DNA from: JBCCQL01 sp039414355
GTDB lineage: Bacteria > Planctomycetota > Planctomycetia > Pirellulales > Lacipirellulaceae
DNA length: 64,000 nt
Direction of reading: 5' to 3'
NCBI GenBank assembly: GCA_039414355.1
Contig: JBCDJN010000006.1
Coordinates: 1-64,000 of the forward strand
This document shows, piece after piece, positions 28,690 through 35,781 of the stretch (positions within the stretch are counted from its first letter, which is position 1; every line of letters starts with the position of its first letter). The translations under genes were made by a program, and so were the position numbers. The notes under the pieces are model-generated. The model was not told the origin of the DNA, did not search any database, and saw nothing but the letters and a program-made list of their open reading frames with translations.

Positions 28690-30192
28690 CTACTGGTCGC
28701 CGCGATCCAAGTCATCGCCCAGAGCCCCAACAGCGTCCCGGCCGGGGTCGAGCGGTGTGGCGACGATGCCGTACATGTTGGTATTCCCGTCGGGAGACTC
28801 GGTCGCGCCCAGCCGGATGGGCCCGGGGCCGTCGACGCGGCGGACCCAAACCGACAGCACATCCTCAACGCTCTTGCCCGGCCCGACGTCGACGCGGAAC
28901 TCCCGGCTGGACGGGAACTCGCCATCAAACGGGCCAACGTCAACGCCGATGTTGTCACCGGTGTCACGGAACCGCGTTCGCAACCATTCCGGCGCGGGCA
29001 GGCGATCGTCAAACAGCACGTAGAGGTTGCACGCTTCTTTGAGCACCACCGTGAGTTCAATATCCGTCTGGAACTTGTCGTTCTGGAATGTCTTGACGTA
29101 GTCCCCGCCCAACAGATAACCGGGGATGCCGTCCGCGGTTACCCCGTTCCATTCGTGATAAGACCGGTCCACAAATGCGCGGGCGTCTTCACGCATGCCG
29201 CCGGGCACTATCACGTAGTAGTTCCACGACGTCTCTCGCTGGATGTTATCACGCACGCCCGAAATCAGCGCCGCTTCCACGGCGCCGGGATCAGCTTCCG
29301 CCATTTCGGTGGAGTACCGCTCGCTGCGGACGGAGACAATCCGGCTCATCGTCCCGCCCGGGTCGAGGTGCATCGCTTCGCCCGTGTGCAACCGCTTGCG
29401 AAGCGTCTGACCGCGCTCACTCTCCTCGTACTCCAGGTCGATCACGCCTTCGAAGACGACCACGTCCGTGGCGCCCGATCCGTTAACGTCGATCCCGAAC
29501 TCGGTTCCCAGATCGACAACCGTCGCCCGCGGCGTGAGCACCGAGAAGCCCTCGGCCCCATCAGCGACACTGGCCGTCAGCCGCCCCAGGATTGCCCGCC
29601 CCCTCATGTCCGAAACCGTTTCAAAAACCGCCGGGCCGTGCAGCGTCAGCACCGTGCCGTGAACGTACGCGAGTTGGATCTTGCCCTGGGACACGCGGAT
29701 GACGTCGCCCGCGCAGATGTCCGTCTCCGAGGCGTCGAGGCAGCCGTGGTCTCGTGACCACTGCGAGCCGTCAGAACTGTTGACGACGCTGGCGATCACC
29801 GCGGGGGGGGCGAGTGGCTTTTCCGCTGGAGTCTTCAGCAAGGAGGGAATGCCAACCGCGACGGCCGCCAGGGACGCCGCAACTGCAACCCAGCCCCACT
29901 TGCTGAGTGCCGATTGATGGCGGCGCTTTTCGGCTTCGCCCGGTTGGCATGAGTCACCGATCGATGGCGCTGAGGGTATCAGGTCGAGGTACCCAATCGC
30001 GGAAGCCGCTCCCTGGGCCCCCACGTGGACACTGGAGAACGCAAAATACACCTTGCGCGCTTCTTCGCTCTCTCGCAGGACCGCCTGCAGCCTCTTGAAC
30101 TCTTCCTCAGACAAGCGGCCGTCCCACCACGCGGAGATCATCGCCCGCAACTGCGTTTCGGGAAGGCCGTTCGGATTCGAGTCGCTTGTCAC
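28690..30192 (-). CDS. FecR-type sensor protein with distinct C-terminal domain
   Basis: 500 residues from a GTG start 24 bases after the sigma factor stop. N-terminal anti-sigma-like part (LRAMISAWWDGRLSEEEFKRLQAVLRESEEARKVY, given in two pieces: residues 15-29 and 30-50), one membrane helix (about 98-118), FecR domain (about 150-280: VLTLHGPAVFETVS, FSVLTPRATVVDLGTEFGI, VFEGVIDLEY), and a beta-rich C-terminal domain (about 315-485) unlike that of the first FecR protein. Likely senses a periplasmic signal and controls the adjacent sigma factor. The different C-terminal domains suggest different ligands. Confidence 0.87.
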   Translation of the reverse strand: MTSDSNPNGLPETQLRAMISAWWDGRLSEEEFKRLQAVLRESEEARKVYFAFSSVHVGAQGAASAIGYLDLIPSAPSIGDSCQPGEAEKRRHQSALSKWGWVAVAASLAAVAVGIPSLLKTPAEKPLAPPAVIASVVNSSDGSQWSRDHGCLDASETDICAGDVIRVSQGKIQLAYVHGTVLTLHGPAVFETVSDMRGRAILGRLTASVADGAEGFSVLTPRATVVDLGTEFGIDVNGSGATDVVVFEGVIDLEYEESERGQTLRKRLHTGEAMHLDPGGTMSRIVSVRSERYSTEMAEADPGAVEAALISGVRDNIQRETSWNYYVIVPGGMREDARAFVDRSYHEWNGVTADGIPGYLLGGDYVKTFQNDKFQTDIELTVVLKEACNLYVLFDDRLPAPEWLRTRFRDTGDNIGVDVGPFDGEFPSSREFRVDVGPGKSVEDVLSVWVRRVDGPGPIRLGATESPDGNTNMYGIVATPLDPGRDAVGALGDDLDRGDQ

Positions 30193-30216
30193 GTCAGCGT
30201 TCCTGGGGAGCGTTGC

Positions 30217-30783
30217 TTAGCGCATCTCGCGGGCGAGCGACCGCTGCACACATTGGTAGAGGCTCTCCCGCACCTGCGCCAACGACCGGTAGACCGTGCT
30301 CAGGGGCCTGCCGATCTGCGATGCGATTTCCGCAACCGGGGTTCCCGCGTGGTAGCGAACCTGAAGCAGCCGGCGGTCTTTCTCCGCGAGCTTTGCCATG
30401 CATTGATGCAGGGCGAGTCGCCGCTGGTCGGACTCGTCGACCTGTTCCAGGTATTCAACCGCGAGCGTATTGAGCAAGGCGTCGTCGAACTGTAGCCGAT
30501 CGGTAGCCCGCGACCGGCGGTACAGCAGCACTTCAAATCGAGCGACCCCGCACGCCCATGGCAGAAACTCACGGCTTGGATCGAACGCGTCACGCTTCTT
30601 CCAGAGCGCTAGGAACGTCTGCTGAGCGAGATCGTCAGCGTCCGCGAAGTCGCGCACGAGGCTGAAGATGAAACCCCTGAGCCGCAGCTGGTTCTCAGCG
30701 AGCAGTTCGAGAAACCGATCGTCCTCCTCATTCGGCTCTCGCGGCACTTGGCCGGGCTGCCGCCGTTGCTCCTCGATCCCCAT
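30217..30783 (-). CDS. ECF-type RNA polymerase sigma factor
   Basis: 188 residues with region 2 (LLAENQLRLRGFIFSLVRD, DADDLAQQTFLALWKKRDAF, FLPWACGVARFEVLLYRRS) and region 4 (LAEKDRRLLQVRYHAGTPVAEIA, then RPLSTVYRSLAQVRESLYQCV). ATG 30783 has an AGAGG five bases upstream and is preferred to the GTG at 30789. Divergent from the module-repeat operon at 31150, which is its most obvious target. Confidence 0.92.
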   Translation of the reverse strand: MGIEEQRRQPGQVPREPNEEDDRFLELLAENQLRLRGFIFSLVRDFADADDLAQQTFLALWKKRDAFDPSREFLPWACGVARFEVLLYRRSRATDRLQFDDALLNTLAVEYLEQVDESDQRRLALHQCMAKLAEKDRRLLQVRYHAGTPVAEIASQIGRPLSTVYRSLAQVRESLYQCVQRSLAREMR

Positions 30784-31149
30784 AGCCACCTCTCGCTTCG
30801 CGTTGCCTGCCGAACACGGGCTTACTCACGTTCAACATCAGCGGCGCAGGATTCTAAGGCGAAATGGGCAGATTTCGTCCCTGGCCATTCGTCGCAGCCA
30901 CGCCCTACGCAGCAACCACCACGCTTGAAACGAGTTGCGTCACGAGTCCGAGAACGGTCTGCCGGCAAAGAAATCTGAAGTTCCGATTTCTCGCAACTTT
31001 TCCCGAGAAAGGGCGCGAGCGTCTGCAGAAAGGCGTTGAGGGCGTGCCCGTAGCTCGCAACACCTCGTCCAACCCCAAGTCTCATCTGCGGGGCCTGAGG
31101 AGCAATGACGTCTCCTTAGGCTCAACCAGCCGCTCCTTGAGGAACCTCC
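30784..31149. other. 366-base divergent promoter region
   Basis: Separates the second sigma factor (minus) from the triple-module surface protein (plus). No gene. A short inverted repeat GAAATC / GATTTC (30970-75 and 30985-90) lies in an AT-richer patch and could be an operator. A GAGGAA precedes the ATG at 31150. Confidence 0.5.
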
Positions 31150-33372
31150 ATGAAGACTCGTGCTGCGCTAGTCGTTCTGCTAGCTGCCGGCTCGGTTGCG
31201 TCGCCGGCCCTGGCGGCGATCGATCTGCTGTCCCTGGCCAGCGGCTCTGAGGGCGACACCCGGTTCACCGACTCAACACCCATGGGCATCGATAGCTCGG
31301 GCAACGGGTTCCTCGACCAAGACCCCTTCTTCCCTGAGTTCTTCGACTTTGACGTGACCGGCTCGGTTGCCGACCCCTTGGCGTTCAACACCGACTTCGA
31401 CTTCCTGCTTCAAGGCATGTCGGATGTGAATACGACGACCGGCGCCTCGCTGGCCGATGGCGGGATTGATCGCGACGGCATGGGCAGACTGGGGATTCGC
31501 GGTGGCGGCGGAAGTGGGATCGACCCGCTCGAGGGCTACCTGCTCGGCATCGACGCCGCCGACCTCGATCCCTCGCGGCAATTCCGGATCGCCAGCGTGG
31601 GCGTCGCGTTTCTTGGCGACACCGATTTCGGCAAGATCGTCAACCGCAACGACCCATCCCGGAGCCTAACGTTCGGCGCCGTCGGCACCGGCGCCGACTG
31701 GGAAGGCGGAACCGGCTCGATCGACGTCACGCCGCTTGGGCTAACGGTCTCGGGCGGGTCCTCCGCAGGCGAGATCGCCTCGATCTTCGGCAGCGCGGGC
31801 TCGGGGTTCCGCTTTACGGGCTTCGGCGTTGATGTGGTGCCGGAGCAGAAGATCCTGCTCGACTCGCTCGGCTCCGGATCCGAAGGCAACACCCGGTTCA
31901 GCGACACGACCACCATCGGCGTGGATGGTTCCGGCAACGCCTTCGACCCGACGGCCGGGAACGGCTTTGAAGACTATGCGGTGTCCGGCGTCGTCGCCGA
32001 AGCCGGGGCGTTCAGCACGAACTTCGGCTTCCCGATCCAGGGCATGTCCAACGTCGATCTCGCAACGGGCGCCAAGCTGGCCGATGGCGGGATCGATCGG
32101 GCCGGCAACGGCGACCTGGGTGTCCGCGGCGGAACGGGCAACGGCATTGAGGCACGCGAGGGCCTGCTGCTGGGTATCAACGCCGCCAACCTCGACCCGA
32201 AGCTGGCGTATCGCATCACCGATGTTGGCTTAGCGAACCTTGGCGGGGCCGAGACCGGCACGATTATCAACCGCTCGGACACAAGCAAGAGCGCGGGTTT
32301 CGCGGCCGGCGACAACGGCTTTGTGAACGTCACCGCCCTGGGGCTTGAAGTGAACGGCGGCCACAACGTCGCGGAGATCGCGTCGGTGTTCGGCGACGAC
32401 TTCGGCGAGGGCAACTTCCGCGTCAGCGGCTTCAAGCTGGAGGTCGTCCCCGCTTCGTTCACCGAGATCCTGCTGAGCTCCCTAGCGACCGGCAGCGAGG
32501 GCGACACGCGGTTCATGGACTCAACACCCTTCAGCGTCGACACGTTTGGAACGGCGTTCACCACCCAGCAAGGCTCCACGTCGCAAGACTTCGACGTGAT
32601 GGGCGCCCCGACCGAGGCCGCCGCGTTCGACACGAACCTGGCGTTCATCATCCAAGGCCTGTCGAACGTCGACACCGCCAGCGGCGCCAAACTGGCTGAC
32701 GGCGGGATCGACCGCGACAGTGCTGGTAAGCTCGGCATCCGTGACGGAGCGAACAACGGCATCGAGTCGCTCGAGGGCTTCTTGCTGGGCCTCGACGCCA
32801 CGGAACTCGACCCTTCTCTGGGGCTGCAGATCACCGACATCCGAGTCGAGTTTCTCTCGGGCGATAAAGCGGGCAAGATCGTCAACCGGAACGACTCCAG
32901 CAAGTCGCTCACCTTCGGCGCCGTAGGCACAGGCTCTGACTTCGAAGGGGCGACCGGCTTCATCGACGTGACGGACCTCGACCTGATCGTTGCCGGCGGA
33001 TCGCTGGACGAGGAGATCGCATCGATTTTCGGCGTCGAGTACACCGATCCGGGAGGGTTCCGAATCACCGACTTCAAGGTGGACTTCGTCTCCATCAGCC
33101 CCCCGTCCGGCGACTACAACGGCGATGGAGTCGTGGACGCCGCGGACTTCACCGTTTGGCGTGACACGCTTGGCAACTCCGTGCCGCAAGGAACCGGCGC
33201 CGATGGGGACAACGACGGCATGATTGGTATCGGCGATTACACCGTCTGGAAGAACAACTTCGGCGCGACACCCACGTCATCGGGCGCCATCGCCGCGCCG
33301 GAACCGGTGTCGGCCACGCTGCTGCTCGGCAGCGCCGCACTGGGCGTCACGCGGCGGCGTGGCTCGGCGTGA
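31150..33372 (+). CDS. PEP-CTERM surface protein with three tandem copies of an unnamed module
   Basis: 740 residues: signal peptide (1-23), three tandem modules (24-231, 235-434, 439-648), a dockerin-like pair (653-706: GDYNGDGVVDAADFTVWRD and IGIGDYTVWKNNFG) and a PEP-CTERM tail (PEPVSATLLLGSAALGVTRRR). Each module begins near LLxSLxSGSEGxTRFxD, has a central TGAKLADGGIDR and NGIExxEGxLLGI, then IVNRxDxSKSLTFGAxGTG and AEIASxFG, and ends FRIxxFKVDxV. I recognise no named domain. Single or degenerate copies occur in the two neighbouring PEP-CTERM genes. The first gene of a plus-strand operon. Probably displayed on the surface. Confidence 0.88.
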   Translation: MKTRAALVVLLAAGSVASPALAAIDLLSLASGSEGDTRFTDSTPMGIDSSGNGFLDQDPFFPEFFDFDVTGSVADPLAFNTDFDFLLQGMSDVNTTTGASLADGGIDRDGMGRLGIRGGGGSGIDPLEGYLLGIDAADLDPSRQFRIASVGVAFLGDTDFGKIVNRNDPSRSLTFGAVGTGADWEGGTGSIDVTPLGLTVSGGSSAGEIASIFGSAGSGFRFTGFGVDVVPEQKILLDSLGSGSEGNTRFSDTTTIGVDGSGNAFDPTAGNGFEDYAVSGVVAEAGAFSTNFGFPIQGMSNVDLATGAKLADGGIDRAGNGDLGVRGGTGNGIEAREGLLLGINAANLDPKLAYRITDVGLANLGGAETGTIINRSDTSKSAGFAAGDNGFVNVTALGLEVNGGHNVAEIASVFGDDFGEGNFRVSGFKLEVVPASFTEILLSSLATGSEGDTRFMDSTPFSVDTFGTAFTTQQGSTSQDFDVMGAPTEAAAFDTNLAFIIQGLSNVDTASGAKLADGGIDRDSAGKLGIRDGANNGIESLEGFLLGLDATELDPSLGLQITDIRVEFLSGDKAGKIVNRNDSSKSLTFGAVGTGSDFEGATGFIDVTDLDLIVAGGSLDEEIASIFGVEYTDPGGFRITDFKVDFVSISPPSGDYNGDGVVDAADFTVWRDTLGNSVPQGTGADGDNDGMIGIGDYTVWKNNFGATPTSSGAIAAPEPVSATLLLGSAALGVTRRRGSA
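31219..31842 (+). repeat. Unnamed ~200-residue module, copy 1
   Basis: Residues 24-231 of the triple-module protein, from AIDLLSLASGSEGDTRF to FTGFGVDVVP. It carries ASLADGGIDRDGMGRLGIRG and GKIVNRNDPSRSLTFGAVGTG, which recur almost unchanged in copy 3. Confidence 0.8.
31852..32451 (+). repeat. Unnamed ~200-residue module, copy 2
   Basis: Residues 235-434, from ILLDSLGSGSEGNTRFSDTT to FRVSGFKLEVVP. Its first 20 residues are nearly identical to the single module at 35045 on, suggesting recent duplication or exchange between the two genes. Confidence 0.8.
32464..33093 (+). repeat. Unnamed ~200-residue module, copy 3
   Basis: Residues 439-648, from EILLSSLATGSEGDTRF to FRITDFKVDFVS, directly before the dockerin-like pair. 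Confidence 0.8.
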
Positions 33373-33429
33373 GCCTACCCCACACCGGCAGCGCTACGGA
33401 TCAACGGACATCATTTCATGGAGCAAGCC

Positions 33430-34410
33430 ATGCCCAAGACCATCGGAGGGAACCCGATACGAGGATTCACCTTGGTGGAGCTGTTGGTCGTGATCGCGAT
33501 CATCGGCATCCTCGTCGGGTTGCTGCTCCCGGCGGTCCAGTCGGCGAGAGAAGCGGCGCGGCGGAGCCAATGCGTGAACAACCTGAAGCAGGTCTCGCTG
33601 GGAATCAGCCTGTACGAAGACGTGGCCAAGGAGCTGCCGCCAGCGCGTGTGGGTTGCGACGACTGGGAGGCGCCAGCGGACTTCGCCGGCGGGGTCTGCT
33701 TCAACAACCCGTGCTGGGAGAAGGTGGCGACGAGCGGCTTCGTGCTCATTCTTCCCTACCTTGAGCAGGGGCCACTCTACGACCAGCTCAACACGTTCCC
33801 CGGCGACGCTCCGTTCCCGGTAATCGCACCGGCATGCAACGGCGATGGGGCGAGCCAGTGGCCGACCGCCGAGGTGCGTAACGCGATCCTGCAGCGGCCC
33901 GACGTGTATGTGTGCGCGAGCGACGACTCAAACCCGCTCGACGAGCAACAAAGCCGCTACGCAACGGGCAGCTACGCGTTCGTTCACGGCAGCCTTGGCC
34001 CCTCGGAGGGCGGCAGCCACGTGATGAAGCACTTCAACACCGGCGTCTTCAACTACGCCCTCGCCCGATCGCTGCGGCAGGTTGTTGACGGCTTAAGCAG
34101 CACCATGTTCGTCGGCGAGACGATCGAGGGGCACACGCAGCCGTCGCGGAACCGCTGGACGCTCGCCGTCCGCCACCAGGACAGCATGCGTTCGACCGAA
34201 AACCCCGTAAACACCCAACCCGAGGACCCAACGTTCTACGAGGCCTACGGCTACAAGACGAGCGGCGCCTTCGCCAGCCGGCACCCCGGCGGCGCCAACT
34301 TCGCGTTCGGCGACGGCCACGTGGCGTTCCTCGATGAGAACATCGATCTGGAGACGTACCAGGCTCTGTCGACTCGCGACGGCGGCGAAACACTGACCGC
34401 GGGATACTAA
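33430..34410 (+). CDS. DUF1559 pseudopilin-like protein with H-X9-DG end
   Basis: 326 residues with prepilin motif GFTLVELLVVIAIIGILVG, hallmark VQSAREAARRSQCVNNLKQ, and C-terminal HPGGANFAFGDG (His-9-Asp-Gly). The ATG at 33430 has GGAG six bases upstream and is preferred over 33418. Between the triple-module protein and a lipoprotein, matching the DUF1559/lipoprotein pair at 9.2-10.8 kb. Confidence 0.94.
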   Translation: MPKTIGGNPIRGFTLVELLVVIAIIGILVGLLLPAVQSAREAARRSQCVNNLKQVSLGISLYEDVAKELPPARVGCDDWEAPADFAGGVCFNNPCWEKVATSGFVLILPYLEQGPLYDQLNTFPGDAPFPVIAPACNGDGASQWPTAEVRNAILQRPDVYVCASDDSNPLDEQQSRYATGSYAFVHGSLGPSEGGSHVMKHFNTGVFNYALARSLRQVVDGLSSTMFVGETIEGHTQPSRNRWTLAVRHQDSMRSTENPVNTQPEDPTFYEAYGYKTSGAFASRHPGGANFAFGDGHVAFLDENIDLETYQALSTRDGGETLTAGY

Positions 34411-34415
34411 CGCCG

Positions 34416-34898
34416 ATGACTCAGCAAATGCGCGTAGGGATCGCGATTGCGCTGCTCGCGTCGACGGTGGGCTGCGGCTCGGGCCGGCCCGATCGCTTGG
34501 AAGTCTCGGGGCGAATCGTGCTCGATGGCCAACCGCTGACCATGCCCGAGGGCGCTACGGGCTTCGTCCAGTTCGTGCCATCGGGCGCCCGGGCCGCCGC
34601 GGGCGAGATCGACTCGCAGGGACGTTTCGAGCTAACGACGTTTGGTGACGAGGGGGGCGGCGACGGCTGTGTGCCGGGCACGCACGTCGTCGCAGTCACG
34701 GTCTACCAGCAACTAAGCCCCACGGCACGCCGGTGGCTTGCCCCCAAAGAGTACAGCAACCGCAAGACTTCGGGGCTGACCGTGGCCATCGATCAGCCGA
34801 CAGACACACTCGAGCTCAACCTGACTTGGGGCGGCAAGAAGCCGTTCGTCGAACGCCTGGCGGGCGGCAAGGAAGTTGACGCAGCGCTGATGGAGTAG
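34416..34898 (+). CDS. Small lipoprotein paired with DUF1559 (paralogue of 9238-9666)
   Basis: 160 residues with a lipobox-like TVGC (Cys20), then VSGRIVLDGQPLTMPEG, DSQGRFELTTFGDEGGG, CVPGTHVVAVTVY and the ending LELNLTWGGKKPFVERLAGG. The same blocks in the same order are found in the lipoprotein at 9238-9666. It starts five bases after the DUF1559 stop. Predicted transthyretin-like beta sandwich anchored in a membrane; function unknown. Confidence 0.85.
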   Translation: MTQQMRVGIAIALLASTVGCGSGRPDRLEVSGRIVLDGQPLTMPEGATGFVQFVPSGARAAAGEIDSQGRFELTTFGDEGGGDGCVPGTHVVAVTVYQQLSPTARRWLAPKEYSNRKTSGLTVAIDQPTDTLELNLTWGGKKPFVERLAGGKEVDAALME

Positions 34899-34975
34899 CG
34901 GTCTTCCGACCACCCTCCGAATAAAGACGAACCACGATTCGACATCAACGCATCGATATCGACCTGGAGTCACCG

Positions 34976-35743
34976 ATGAACAAACGGCTTCGAATGACCG
35001 CCGCGATGGCGGCGATGAGCTTCGCCGCGTCCTCCCAAGCCACAATTGTGCTCGACTCGCTCGGCAGCGGGTCGGAAGGAAACACAAGGTTCAGCGACAC
35101 AACGCCGCTCTCGATCGACGGCTCCGGCAACGCCTTCGATCCGAACGCGGGGAACACGTTCGAGGACTTCGCCGTCTCGGGCTCGGTGGCCGACCCCGCC
35201 GCGTTCAACACGAACTTCAGCTTCTCGATCCTGGGCATGGCGGATGTGAACACCACGACCGGGGCAAAGCTCGCCGACGGCGGCATCGACCGGGCGAACA
35301 ACGGCGACTTGGGCGTCCGCGGCAACAGCAACGGTGTGGATGCGTTAGAGGGCCTGCTGCTCGGCATCGATGCGACCAACCTCGATCCCTTGCTGATGTT
35401 CAAGATCAGCGGTGTACGGTTCGCGTTTCTTGGCGGCGACGAGGCCGGCGCGATTGTCAATCGCACCGACCCGAGCAAGTCGCTGACGTTTGGCGCCAGC
35501 GGCACGGGCTCCGACGTTGAGTTATCTAGCGGACTGGTCGACGTGACCGGCCTCGATCTGGTGGCGCCGGGCGGAACGTCAATCGCGGAGGTCGCCTCCG
35601 TCTTCGGCGGCAACTTCGGCGGCGGTTCGTTCCGCATTACGGAGTTCCAGTTGCAGATCGTCGCAATACCCGAACCATCGAGCCTTGCGTTCCTAGGACT
35701 CGCCTCCGGCTTGCTCCTCCGGCCACGGCGCCGAAAGTCGTAG
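34976..35743 (+). CDS. PEP-CTERM protein with a single copy of the unnamed module
   Basis: 255 residues: signal peptide (1-22, ending SSQA), one module (24-228: IVLDSLGSGSEGNTRFSDTT, TGAKLADGGIDRANNGDLGV, GVDALEGLLLGIDATNLDP, IVNRTDPSKSLTFGASGTG, SFRITEFQLQIV), and a PEP-CTERM tail (IPEPSSLAFLGLASGLLL, RPRRRKS). There is no dockerin. It is essentially the module plus sorting signal, so it is the minimal form of this protein type. A GGAG lies about ten bases before the ATG. Confidence 0.88.
   Translation: MNKRLRMTAAMAAMSFAASSQATIVLDSLGSGSEGNTRFSDTTPLSIDGSGNAFDPNAGNTFEDFAVSGSVADPAAFNTNFSFSILGMADVNTTTGAKLADGGIDRANNGDLGVRGNSNGVDALEGLLLGIDATNLDPLLMFKISGVRFAFLGGDEAGAIVNRTDPSKSLTFGASGTGSDVELSSGLVDVTGLDLVAPGGTSIAEVASVFGGNFGGGSFRITEFQLQIVAIPEPSSLAFLGLASGLLLRPRRRKS
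35045..35665 (+). repeat. Unnamed ~200-residue module, single-copy form
   Basis: Same block order as the three tandem copies at 31219-33093. It is closest to copy 2 at the start and to copies 1 and 3 in the IVNR...SLTFGA block. Confidence 0.8.
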
Positions 35744-35781
35744 CAAGACCCCGCTACCCCCTGCTTCCGAGCGACTGTTTC

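Noticed and set aside
28582..29757. 391-residue plus-strand ORF
   Set aside because: It lies antisense to the FecR-like gene at 28690-30192, which has clear domains. The antisense product is Arg/Pro/Val-rich with no recognisable motif, as expected from high-GC antisense frames.
31219..33093. Possible CRISPR or DNA satellite repeat
   Set aside because: The repetition is at protein level with about 600-base units and diverged DNA. There are no short regularly spaced identical repeats.
31974..33095. 373-residue minus-strand ORF, Ser/Pro-rich
   Set aside because: Pure antisense shadow of the tandem-module gene. Its apparent repeats only mirror the repeats on the coding strand.
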